Of a DNA stretch of 64,000 nucleotides, positions 1 to 10,413 are shown piece by piece (positions within the stretch are counted from its first letter, which is position 1; each line of letters starts with the position of its first letter). This DNA comes from Coprinopsis marcescibilis (Eukaryota; Basidiomycota; Agaricomycetes; Agaricales; Psathyrellaceae), in the NCBI GenBank assembly GCA_004369085.1, contig ML210146.1, positions 248,001-312,000 on the forward strand, given 5' to 3'. The notes beneath the pieces are model-generated. The model was not told the origin of the DNA. It searched no databases and saw only the letters and a list, made by a program, of their open reading frames with translations. A program made the translations under genes and the position numbers.

Positions 1-91
1 CATTATGGTGCGACAAGCTGAAGTAGAGCTTGTAGGCCGGTGGACTGGATCCGTGTTGTCGGTTGGTAGTTGGTTCGCCAGCAGAAGGGGA

Positions 92-398
92 TTAACCCTG
101 GCGCTACAAGGTGGATGAGTGCGAGTGAAAGCTGAGTCTGCACGCCACGCACCTGCTTGTGTTTTGGGTTTTTCGAACACACGACATAGACCCTGCCCTT
201 CCTGCGGACCACGCTGCACCCGTCACATAGAACCTTGACCGAGGCGCGGACTTTCATTCCCCTCACAAGGGCCGGGATTGCTGCCAACGGGGAAGGAATT
301 TGGTGGGCGGGGTGGTGGTGATGATGGCCATTGAATACAGATGCCTGGCGCAGTCGCTGGAACAGTGGCCTACTTGAAAGAAGCAGAGGTCGCAGCAT
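92..398 (-). CDS. RTC6: Mitochondrial ribosomal protein bL36m
   Basis: Large-subunit mitoribosomal protein of the bL36 family; it acts in the mitochondrial matrix. The 85-residue protein has a basic, His-containing leader (residues 1-47), then the conserved core from [14 protein letters not shown] onward. The core shows the two CxxC-type zinc ligand positions (CDGC and C...H) and ends KHKQ-RQG. Exons: 153-398 and 92-103. The 49-nt intron (104-152) starts GTGCGT and ends TTGTAG. Reading through it would destroy the family's usual RQG end, while splicing restores it exactly, three codons before TAA. The start is the first ATG of the frame and gives a plausible mitochondrial presequence. It is divergent to the transporter at 584. 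Confidence 0.93.
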
Positions 399-583
399 GG
401 TTGGATGTGAGCTGCAGCCAGCTCAATTTCCGCATCCTGCTTGTTTTCTGTGCCACGTGACCTCATTGCCCCCTTTTAATGTTCAAGTTCACTGTTCACT
501 GTTCACTGTTCTGACTGCTGCAACTTGGACTAGACTCTCTATCTCGTCGATGCCTACACTAGACTCATCCTAGACGATTTTAA
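399..583. promoter_or_regulatory. Short divergent promoter region
   Basis: This 185-bp gap separates the bL36m start (minus strand) from the transporter start (plus strand), so it must hold both promoters. Three tandem GTTCACT copies lie near 485-510. No TATA box is obvious. Confidence 0.5.
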
Positions 584-2153
584 ATGTTATCTAGATATGC
601 TCCTAATGTCGGGGGCAGGTTTACCGCAGTTCTCATATTCGCATTCACCCTTGTTGCCTTCGTCGTAGAGAGCCAGCTTACACAAGTGCGTATCTTGATC
701 CCATTCACCTCCATCTCAAGACTGACATACCCCCAGTATGTTCAAACAAATCTTGGATACCGCCATCCTTTCTTTATATTGTGGGTTCTATCCCATAATC
801 ACGGGTCACTACTCTGACAGTAGTCTTCCAGCTACCTTGTGCATGCATCGTTCAGCATAATATTCCCCTTGCATTTTGTATACCTCATCTGGACCACCAA
901 CCACACCGCACCCGCAATTCTCAAAGGACTTTCTATCGCAATATCCGAGCACCTTTCTCCCAAGGCATCAGGGCAATCGCCCAAGTTCCCGCTCTATCGC
1001 TTCCTGCGTTTGCTTGCTGGATTGACACTGGGCATCACTTGTCCAGGCCTCCTCTGGTTTGCTGCCATATCTTTAGCCTCGTAAGTCTATCCCATCTATT
1101 ACTGATCTTTGTCTAAATCCTCCGATTTGTAGCGTGAGCGACGTCACTGGTAAGAGCTACCCGCTTCCGGTCCACGTACCGCACATTTCGCTGATAGTCA
1201 ATCTCCAAAGCCATCTGGAACACCAACGCGTTCTTTGCATATCTCATCAGCGTCCAACTCTTTAAGCTAAACTGGGAACCTCGGAAATTATTCGCCGTCT
1301 TACTGGCAACTGCCGGCACCCTCGCCGTCGTCTATGGCGGCGTTTCATCGTCTCAAGACCCAGAGACGCCTGACGTCCTGACCGAGGCAGCGTCCAACGC
1401 GCCACACGCCACGTTCATCAAGCCCAAATCCCCACTAGTAGGAAACCTGTTAACCCTCCTCGCATCTTTCGGGTACGGCCTCTACCAAGTGCTCTACAAG
1501 ATCTACGCCGCTCTACCATCAGACCCAGAAGTTACGTCCGATGTGCTATATGAGCAAATCCTAGAAGAAGAAGAAGAACGAACAGACTTGGAACAGAACG
1601 AAGCGGATAATCTCAGCTCTAGTGGTGCCGTGTACCCACCTCCCTTCGGCCTCCACCCAAACTTCTTAACGAGCATCATGGGATTAATGACTTTCCTAGT
1701 CCTCTGGATACCTATCCCAATCCTTCACTGGACCGGCGTGGAGACATTCTCTCTGCCTCCGAACTGGCTAACAGCCATCTCCATTGCCGGAATAGCTCTG
1801 GGAGGCGTAGTCTTCAACGCGGGATTCATGGTAAAGCCAGACAAAGCTTCTTCCACTGCGCTTGCTAACGCCTATATTCCGTTTAGATCCTATTGGGTGT
1901 ATGGGGGCCAATCGTAACATCAGTCGGAAACTTGCTCACAATCGTCCTGATGTTAATTTCGGATGTGAGCCCAGCTTCCTTCTTCTTTTCCCCTTGTGTC
2001 ATCGTTTCTTACAATGCGAGTGTTTCTCTTTCCCAGGTTGTTTTTGGTTCTGGCCTAGAATCCATCACATTCTGGAGCTTACTAGGGTCCAGTGTCATCG
2101 TTGCTGCATTTGGGATTCTGGCTTATGACATCAAGAAAGGACATAGTACCTGA
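584..2153 (+). CDS. EamA/DMT-superfamily membrane transporter
   Basis: Predicted polytopic solute transporter of the drug/metabolite transporter superfamily; substrate unknown. Exons: 584-685, 737-780, 832-1080, 1133-1149, 1211-1830, 1887-1964, 2037-2153, giving 408 residues. About ten hydrophobic segments are visible, starting with RFTAVLIFAFTLVAFVVES. An acidic loop (EEEEERTDLEQNEAD) near the middle divides two halves, as in EamA-repeat proteins. The motif DVTAIWNTNAFFAY spans two splice junctions and supports the 17-nt exon 4. The layout resembles the fungal vacuolar YML018C/THI74 group (family knowledge; not tested here). All intron phases close in frame. Location and substrate are not shown by the sequence. 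Confidence 0.85.
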
Positions 2154-2699
2154 TGCAGCAGGCGTACCCTATATCCAATCGTTGGATTGTTGTATATCTA
2201 GCCGTGAGTGAATGAATTAGTAGCAATTCATTCCATCTCTTTTGTTTGTTTCGCGTCGGCAAGTGTTTATATTGAAAGAGGGAAGGCGGGTTGGATCGAA
2301 TTAAGTTAAAAACAAATAGAAGAGGCAAAATCATTAGACAGCATCGCAGGAGATAGAGAGAGAGAAAACAGAGGTGATGAAAGAAAGAAATGGCAACAGT
2401 ACTGCAAGATGTACCCCAATATGTGTGTAAAACGATATAGTAGTACAAGTCCTAACCTACACGCTACTGGCTGAGGACGAAGAGTGAAACATTACAGGAG
2501 GGAAGAATTAGAAAAAAAAAAAAGACGAATGAATATCTGCGTGCTTGAAATCATCGTAACGAAGGAATTCCAAGGAATGTGCAGCCCCGTGTGGAGAGGT
2601 GGTAGCCAGTCATGCTGTCGTACAAGTCGGCGTCGCGGCATCTTATGTGTTCGTGTCGAAAAAATGATATAAGTTATTCGAGGTTACGGCAGCGCCAGC
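2154..2699. other. Convergent 3' flanks, no gene seen
   Basis: The stretch lies between the stops of the transporter (plus) and PP-Z phosphatase (minus). It is AT-rich, with an A-run at about 2511-2522. Short open frames here show no conserved motif or splice pattern. It probably holds both 3' UTRs. Confidence 0.6.
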
Positions 2700-4324
2700 T
2701 TAAGCTGCTGGAACTGCGTTACTAGAGGCAATGTTAATCCTTGGGTTTATTGAGGCATCAAAGAATATTTACAAACCTCTTTCGTTTGGCTTTGGTCATT
2801 TCTTTACGAAGAGCGGCGCCGTCGAGAGGTTTGAGCAACTCGAATGCGCACAGGAGATCTTCCGAGACACTAGTAAGGATATGTCAACATCAAACTAGCT
2901 TTTAAAGACAATCCAAATACCTCATGCATGCGCCGTAGTTGTCAAATTCTAAATCGAAATTATCATCAGAATTTCCAAAAGGGAAAGCGGATAGGGCGTA
3001 CCACCGCAGTAGTTAGGAGCGCTAAACACGGTAACCAGTGTTCGATCGTTCCAGAATTCGTAACCATCCTCGACCACCATATGCGCACGACAAATGAGGT
3101 CCATGTCGTACCGAACGAGGAACTCGTTGATAACCGCTTTCCCGAAGCAGTAGCTTACTCCCCTCTCATTGTCCTCCCAGTCCATCGCTGTGTCAGATGG
3201 ATCCGACCACAGCAGATCGTTAAGGAGTCCATAGTCCGGAACATCAGTCGGACGCTGTATACGTTTGATATCTTCCATCGCATGCAGAGACGGAGAAAGC
3301 CCCCCGTGGACACAGAAAATTTTCGATGCGACAATCGCTGCAATTGGCAAGCAATTGAAAACGTCGATAAAGGTTTTCCAGGTCTTGATATTACAACGCC
3401 GCTTGCACTCGTCGTAGAAGCCGTACACTGTTTCAAGTCAGATACGGGGTCCATCAAGAACGGACAAAGCAACGCACCTCGCGTGACATTCGCGCATTCG
3501 TGATTGCCCCGAAGCAAGAAGAAATTCTCCGGATATTTGATTTTGTAGCACAGCAAAAGTAGGATGGTCTCCAGACTCTGCTTACCACGGTCGACGTAAT
3601 CACCAAGGAATAGGTAGTTGGCGGCTGGGGGGAAGCCGCACATTTCGAATAATCGGATTAGGTCCGAATACTGGCCATGAACATCACCAACGATCTTCAC
3701 TGGAGGCGATAGTTCGATTAGTGTCGGTTGACTCAACAGGACTTCGCGAGCGGTTTGACAAATTGCAGTGATTTCAGCGTTCTTGAGGCATAACGACTTG
3801 CTGACTTTGCCGGTATAGCCTACATCCAAGAGCCGCTGAATCATGTCATCGACATCGAGTCTTGATTTGTCCTTGACACCATTTCCAACAGATTCGCCCT
3901 GGGCCCCAAGGCTCGCCCCGGACCCTGAGATGAAAGGCTTGGAGGTGTTGAGGATAGTCGGTACGGTAGAAGGAATGTCAACTGGCGTTGTGGATTTAGG
4001 CGATGGCTGGGGTGAGTTGGAAGACGCGGAAGATCCTGGTAATTGGGGTGTTTGGTCTTGCGAACCCTTGGAAGGATACGGCGAATTCTGGGTCCGAGGA
4101 TCTGTGCTGTTGCCTGCTGGATCCGACACACTTATTTCCGGGTTGCCGTTCGGTATTGTGCTCGAATCTGGGGGGGTTGCTGTAGATGATCCCGTGGCAC
4201 GCGAGATTGAACCTTGAGGAGTACTCTGGTTCGTTTCGTCCGTTTGTTGGTCAACATCTGGTGTTGGGTGAATGTCCTTGTCCTTGCTTCCTTTTTTGCT
4301 CTTTTTTGACTGCTGCTGGCCCAT
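2700..4324 (-). CDS. PPZ1: Serine/threonine protein phosphatase PP-Z
   Basis: Fungal-specific PP1-like phosphatase; in yeast, PP-Z enzymes act in cation homeostasis and cell integrity (family knowledge). Exons: 3478-4324, 3002-3427, 2921-2948, 2777-2869, 2700-2721, giving 471 residues. The start was chosen at [12 protein letters not shown] because PP-Z proteins begin with a myristoylation-type Met-Gly followed by Lys/Ser. An open frame continues upstream to 4552 but looks non-coding. Residues 1-160 are low-complexity Ser/Pro/Thr. The catalytic core shows GDVHGQ (213-218), GDYVDRG (241-247) and RGNHE (272-276), then SAPNYCGEFDN across an intron. The last intron (2722-2776) is the weakest: without it the protein would end KRFVNIL instead of KSNAVPAA. 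Confidence 0.93.
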
Positions 4325-4806
4325 TTGGCCGCCCTGGGAGCCTGGGGGTTGTGGAGATTGAGACCGAGCTTTGGAAAGCCTCGACGTGAAGACCGAAAGG
4401 AGAGTTGGAGCCAGCTTGACGACAACGAGCGAGCAAAGAAATAAAGTAAGGAACGGTAGAGAATGTCGTGGTCGGGACTGGACGACGGACGACGACGACG
4501 ACAAGTTTGGCGGTCTGGAGGGAGTCCAAGTCGCTCGTCGACCAACAATCATGACCTACCTGCTTGTTTGCTGCTTGTTTGCTTCAAATGGCCTTGGCGC
4601 ATCGCTTCCCTGTTGTAATCAACTCAATCACCCGCTGCTAGCAACTTTGTACTAGTTCCAGTCACTGTCTTATAGTTCAATCCGAGCTCAACAGACCTCC
4701 ACCCCTAGCATATTTCATGTAATGAAAAGCGTGCATGTCATATTCATTGCATGGGGCAGGGAACACGTAGGGTACTGGAATGTAGTAGAGAAGAAAGCTG
4801 CTATCT
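4325..4806. other. PP-Z promoter and uS17 3' flank
   Basis: Both neighbours are on the minus strand, so this 482-bp gap holds the PP-Z 5' region and the 3' end of the ribosomal protein gene. A run of CGA triplets lies near 4482-4502. No further gene is supported. Confidence 0.55.
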
Positions 4807-5554
4807 TCAGAACTTGCCGAAAGCCTTCGCCGACGCCTTGCTCTTTGATACCCGCAACACATTGAAGCGAACAGTTTTCGATAGCGGCCGGCACTGACCT
4901 AAGACACAGCAACATTAGTTCAGGTCATCCCACCATCACAGAATAACGCACCGACGGTAACAACGTCACCAACTTCAACACGGAAGGCGGGGGAGGCGTG
5001 GGCAGCCAAGTTCTTGTGGCGCTTCTCGTAACGGTCTGCAGGAGCCAGATTAACAACGCAAAGCAAGTCAAGAAGGCAGATGGCACGGACTGTATTTGGG
5101 GATATAGTGGAGGTAGTCCCGTCGGATGATGATGGTGCGGGTCATCTTGGTCGAGATGACCTTGCCGGTCAAGATACGACCACGGATGGAGACATCGCCA
5201 GTGAATGGGCACTTCTTGTCTGTTCACACGAAAACCAATAGTTAGTATATCGGAATGTAAACGATGAAATAGCATGCGTACCAACGTAAGTGCCATTGAT
5301 AGCCTCTGAAGGCGTTTTGAATCCCAATCCAACATCCTTATACCATCTCTTGTCCTTGGTGGAAACCTTCTTGCCTGTATTCGAAGTTTAACGAGATTTC
5401 ATCCGGACATGGTGTCCCTCTACGCACCACCACGGACTTTGGCGTTTTGGAAAAGGTGTTGCTTTTGGAAGGCCTTCTCGATCTAAATGCGGGAAATCGA
5501 TGAGACACAGATATCATTGCGAGACGTGGCGAGGCTTACTTGTGCGTCCGCCAT
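4807..5554 (-). CDS. RPS11: 40S ribosomal protein uS17 (Rps11)
   Basis: Small-subunit ribosomal protein of the cytosolic ribosome. Six exons: 5540-5554, 5428-5482, 5282-5374, 5091-5219, 4952-5035, 4807-4898, giving 155 residues (the yeast protein has 156). Conserved stretches include [55 protein letters not shown] and [20 protein letters not shown]. The first exon is only 15 nt (MADAQ). Five introns of 53-62 nt are typical of highly expressed fungal ribosomal protein genes. All phases fit and the identity is unambiguous. Confidence 0.97.
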
Positions 5555-5788
5555 CGTGAGTCTTGATATCGCTGGTAACGGGGAAGACGTCGAGCAGCTC
5601 AAGAATTCTTGTTGTTACTTGTTTGGAGCGGCACGGACCAGCCACATATCAAGGTGCTGTATAGTACCCCGGCATATCCCGGTTGAACACTTTCCAGCCT
5701 CGAACGTCAATTCCAGAAGAAGAAGTTATTTTATTGCCGAATCCATGTCGTTTACAAAAGAATAAGGCGTATCCTGCGTACATTGTCC

Positions 5789-5920
5789 TCAGCCGAAGAC
5801 ACCAGTGTGTGGCAACGTCGTAAGTCTCCAGTGTGCGCAGTGGATGACCCAGATGCCGGCCCCGAGTGCGAAGGCGGTCGCGCCTGTCGCGCACGCCGCA
5901 AAAGTTCCATTTGCGTTCAT
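5789..5920 (-). CDS. Possible 43-residue membrane peptide gene
   Basis: An uninterrupted frame from ATG at 5920 to TGA encodes 43 residues. It has a Gly/Ala-rich hydrophobic stretch (FAACATGATAFALGAGIWVI) like a single membrane helix, then a short basic/aromatic tail. It lies between uS17 and DNA ligase I, in a gap too large for promoters alone. I do not recognise the protein. Small mitochondrial inner-membrane subunits have this size and shape, but that is only an analogy. Another exon could be missing, and chance cannot be excluded at this length. Confidence 0.28.
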   Translation of the reverse strand: MNANGTFAACATGATAFALGAGIWVIHCAHWRLTTLPHTGVFG

Positions 5921-6176
5921 CTCGGCCTACTAATCTTCACTGTATTGTGCGAAATCGGTCAGGGCGGCGGCAACTTTAGCGGAGACCGGAATCACAATTG
6001 ATCAAATCTCTCTACTTAGTCGAGTCAGCGCGCGTCGCGGTGTTATTGCATGTTTGTTGCACGCGTCTTGCTTCGGAATACACGACACGCGATGGGACGC
6101 CAGCAGACTCTCGGTATCTGACTCCCAGTTTGTGCTCCATCCGCCATACTGACTTCGGCTAGGGAAATTCTTCGAA

Positions 6177-9100
6177 ATGCCGAAAAACTCAAAGTCAGCG
6201 CCCCCTCAGCAGTCCAATTTGAGTGAGTTTTGGGGGAAGAAACGCGACAAAAGCACAGCGAGCACGGTGAAGAAGGAGGATGTAGAGGACATGGAAGTGG
6301 ACACCAAGCCACAGAATGAGGGTATGGAAAGGCTCCATTCAAGGCGTATCGTGAATCTCATATGTCACTCCAGCGGGCCCATCTAAACGCAAGGACAGCA
6401 ACGTGGAAACGCGAGGTATGTATTGTGCAAGTTGGCTTCACACATGCGCGTCCTTATCTCGGTGGCCAGGGCCATCGTCTTCGAAGAAACGAAGAATTGT
6501 AGAGTCCTCTGACGAAGAAGAGGACGTTGAATCAAAGAGTATGCCGTATTCTCTTGTCGCCGTACAATCACTTAATCCTTGCGCCGCAGTGAGCAGGCCA
6601 GCAAGCAGCTCTCGCCAGACAACCCCTGAAGCCGTTAAACAAATTGCACCCAAAGCACCAATTCAGTCTACGAAACCACCCCAAACGGATGACGAAGAGA
6701 TTTCAGAGAGCGAACATGAGGAGGAGGGTGAGGACGAACTGGTCGAGGATGATGAAGAACTCAATCCAAGTGGAGCCACAGAGTCCAAGAGGTACGACTC
6801 TACAGCCCTTTCGGTCTTCGACTCACTCACACAACTGTGTTTAGCGCTCGAGCGGCACTGCTAAAGAAGGACGAAGTCGATATCAAAGGGGGTTGGAAGG
6901 TTGGGCAAGCGTGAGTTGAAGGAGTCGTATTGCATCTGTCTAACTCACGCACTTTCAGGGTACCCTATGCTGCGTTGGCTAAAACGTTCTCATTAATTGA
7001 AGCTACGACAAAACGGTTGGAAAAGACCGCCATTCTGACTGCCTTCTTGTTGCTCGTAATTCAGCGGAGCACCAACGATGACTCCAATTCTTTACTCCAA
7101 GCCGTCTACCTCTGCATTAATCGGGTACGTTACCAGTAAATTCAATTAACCATCCCTGACAACCATCCTAGCTTTGTCCTGATTATATCGGCATCGAACT
7201 GGGTATCGGTGAAAGTCTGCTAATCAAAGCCATCGCCGAGTCCACTGGCAGGAGCTTGGCCGTCATCAAAGCCGATCTCAAGAAAGAAGGAGATCTTGGG
7301 CTGGTGGCAATGGTGAGACTTCCCCGCCATTTCTAAATTATAAACTAACGCGATAACATGTAGAACTCCAAGAACAGCCAGAAAACTCTGTTCAAGCCCA
7401 AACCTCTGACCGTTCCTTTCGTGTTCGCCCAGCTGAAAGAGATTGCTCTCACATCTGGCAACGCTGTGAGTACTGACATGTTGTAAATGTATCCCTCGTT
7501 TTGACGACCTTTAAGTCTCAAGCAAAAAAGGTCGGAATAATCACCAAACTTCTCGCCGCGTGTCAAGATGTGGAGGCCAAATACATCGTGCGCAGTCTGG
7601 AAGGCAAACTTCGTATTGGAAATGCGGAGCGATCTGTGCTGGTCTCTCTTGCGCACGCTGCAGTTCTCGCTGAGAGAGAAAAAGGTTTGTGTCTTCACAA
7701 ATCTTGCTCTGGTCCTCTCTCTTAATTGTCAATCTCAGCATCCAAAAAATGGAGTCAAGACAAACTCTCAACTCGGTTAGAACAAGGCACTGATATTATG
7801 AAGGCTGTGTACAGGTAATCATAAATTTGTTCTACTAATGCGCCAATATCTAACGGCGAGTGCTCAGTGAGTTACCCTCGTATGACAGCGTTATCCCAGC
7901 ACTGTTGGAGTTTGGTATCATGGATATGCGGTCAAAGTGCAAACTTACTCCCGGTATACCTTTGAAGCCCATGCTGGCCAAGCCGACGAAAGCCATTGGC
8001 GAGGTGTTGGATCGGTTCGAGAACAAGCGGTTTACTTGCGAATACAAATACGATGGTGAACGAGCTCAGGTAATGGAAGGCAGTAAACAAAGTTATTATG
8101 CACAATTAACCGAGCGATGCAGATTCACAGGCTAGAAGATGGCACGGTCAACGTCTTCAGTCGAAATTCTGAGGATATGAGCAAGAAGTACCCCGAGCTT
8201 GTTGATCAGATGAAGAAGGTATGGGTTCTGCCAAAGGCTGAAATCAGCGGCCTGAACATACTCTCTTCGCAGTGCATCAAAGAAAACACAACGTCATTTG
8301 TGCTGGATTCGGAAGCTGTTGCCATCGACCGGACGACACTGAAGCTTATGCCATTCCAGGAGCTCAGTCGTCGGAAGCGGAAAGACGTCAAAATCGAAGA
8401 TATTCAAGTCCGTGTTTGCCTCTTCGCGTTTGATCTTTTATACCTAAACGGAGAGGTTAGTTCGTTGCAACCAATCCCTTAATTACCTCTAACGCTATGT
8501 TCTCAGCCTCTCATTGGGAAGCCATTGCACGAACGTCGAGAACTCTTAAGGAAGCATTTTCAAGTTGTCCCCGGAGAATTTGACTTTGCCAAGTCGTCAG
8601 ATGGAGATACCACTGATGAGATTCAGGCATTCTTGGAAGAGAGTGTAAAGGACTGCTGCGAGGGTTTGATGGTTAAGATGTTGGAAACCGAAGCGAGTCA
8701 TTACGAACCAAGTAGACGAAGTGTAAACTGGCTTAAGGTATGAGTTCCTTCCGCTTCAAGTCTTCGGTTCGAGACATTGACTTTACTCGTAGCTGAAGAA
8801 AGACTATCTCGCAGGCCTAGGGGACTCTCTCGACCTAGTTGTCGTTGGGGGCTACTATGGTAAAGGCAAGAGAACCAACGTTTACGGCGCATTCTTGCTT
8901 GCCTGCTATGATGCCGACTCGGAGGAGTACCAGACCATTTGCAAGATTGGAACTGGGTTCAGCGACGAGATGCTGCAGGCGCATTATGACACACTGAAAC
9001 CTCTCGAACTAACGAAGCCGAGAGGAGATATCAAGATTGGAGGGGCCAAGCCTGATATCTGGTTCGAACCCAAGGTCGTTTGGGAGGTCTTGACGGCTGA

Positions 9101-9416
9101 TCTCAGTTTGAGTCCTATTTACATGGCCGCACAAGGATTGGTGGGTTATGTTCTCCTATGCAGTCGATTTGAATTCATGTTATTTGTAGATCGAGGACCG
9201 CGGTGTATCGTTGCGTTTTCCTCGATTCATTCGAGTACGGGACGACAAGGACGCAGACGACGCAACAGGGCCAGAGCAGGTACGGAATTGCTTGGTCACA
9301 CGAGTTCTATATGACCTGACCCCGGTGTCCTTCAGATTGCTGAAATGTACGAACGGCAAAGTCTTGCACAAGCCAGCTCGAAGAAAAAGGGCGGAAACGA
9401 TGACGGGTTTTGGTGA
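6177..9416 (+). CDS. LIG1: ATP-dependent DNA ligase I
   Basis: Seals nicks in DNA replication (Okazaki fragments) and excision repair, using ATP; acts in the nucleus. Seventeen exons: 6177-6321, 6374-6415, 6470-6538, 6590-6791, 6845-6910, 6959-7124, 7172-7312, 7364-7465, 7516-7684, 7739-7814, 7868-8069, 8123-8218, 8273-8455, 8507-8737, 8793-9140, 9190-9279, 9336-9416, giving 802 residues. The N-terminus is acidic and Ser-rich and carries QSNLSEFW, close to a PCNA-interacting motif. The DNA-binding domain follows. The adenylation motif [11 protein letters not shown] places the nucleophile at Lys453. Later motifs are [19 protein letters not shown] and NWLKLKKDYL. The protein ends in a basic/Gly tail. 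Introns 6539-6589 and 8219-8272 are stop-free and in frame, so isoforms retaining them are possible. Confidence 0.96.
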
Positions 9417-9492
9417 ACGTTTTCTGTGTTTCATGGACCAAGAGAACCGTATATCTAGCGGTATTAGGATATATATAATGGAGCAATTCCCA

Positions 9493-10099
9493 TCAAGCCT
9501 GGGTTTTACTGGCGTCTGCTGCCGCCTTGATGGCCTGAGTGACCTTGCCTTCCTCTGCGAGCCCTGGGTGTGCGGCCAGCTTGTCCTCACGGCCACCAAA
9601 GTGCCAGTACTTGACAAAGCGAACGTCCTGGACAATTTGAGCGGTCGCGTTCGTTGCATGACAGGCGAAGAGCAGGTAATTCCGTGGTTGCACTTTCCAT
9701 GCTGGAAACGTAGTCAGACACGATAAGCGACGAAAGGAATATTCTTCAGCGCACCGAAACGCATGAATACCAACCTATGAGCCAGGTTAGCCAAAGAGGT
9801 GACAATACAGAAAGGTTACACACGAGTAGCAGGCGAGAGCAGTAGTCATTGTGCCAGAGATGACCTCCTCATCCTTCTTGAGATCTGCGAGGGCAGCTAG
9901 GGGAAGACCCCAGTTGGCAACCTAAAATGTTGTCGGCCGAAAGTCAGAATGGCTGTTGGGGAAACACGTACTGGTCCCCAGAAATGGGTACCTGCGAAGG
10001 TTAGAAAGCTTGGACGAAATTGTGAATGAGTAAATACATACTGAAGAAGTACTCCCGAGCCTTTGGAGAGCGCAACCAGGTGAAGAATGTGGAGGCCAT
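9493..10099 (-). CDS. MPC1: Mitochondrial pyruvate carrier subunit MPC1
   Basis: One half of the heterodimeric carrier that imports pyruvate across the inner mitochondrial membrane. Exons: 10042-10099, 9972-9991, 9824-9921, 9755-9774, 9493-9701, giving 134 residues. Diagnostic stretches are [40 protein letters not shown], a membrane stretch at [32 protein letters not shown] and VKYWHFGG. Two exons are only 20 nt. All five exons join in frame through GT...AG introns of 49-53 nt. The gene converges on LIG1, with 76 bp between the stop codons. The MPC2 partner is not in this window. Confidence 0.94.
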
Positions 10100-10413
10100 T
10101 GTGGAGGAAGGAGAACAAGTCCAGAGTAGCAGTGACTCTGAGATGACAAGTTCCGGGCTCACGTGTATTCCAAGTTTGGCCCAGTTTACGCTCAGGCAAC
10201 TCAAGTTCGTTCTCTCCCAATAACCTCCATATACCATTGAAAAAATCGAAATGGGGTCGTTATGGGCGGCTATTCTGCTCTTCTGAACATCAGCACAGTC
10301 GAAATCTAAGCGACGACTCTGACTTTGGAAGACTCTCAAATAGGAAGGTGTGGGGGTTTATCGCTTGCAGGCTGGGAGGCAACCTCTCTACCTCCAACAA
10401 CCATCTGCCCACC
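10100..10413. promoter_or_regulatory. Divergent promoter region
   Basis: This 314-bp gap lies between MPC1 (minus) and an unrecognised gene (plus). The frame of the plus-strand gene stays open upstream to about 10237. The ATG at 10414, in the context CCCACCATGA, is preferred because the Pro/Tyr-rich coding bias starts there. Confidence 0.5.

Noticed and set aside
4325..4552. N-terminal extension of PP-Z phosphatase
   Set aside because: The frame is open, but PP-Z proteins start with a myristoylation-type Met-Gly, which is exactly what lies at 4324.
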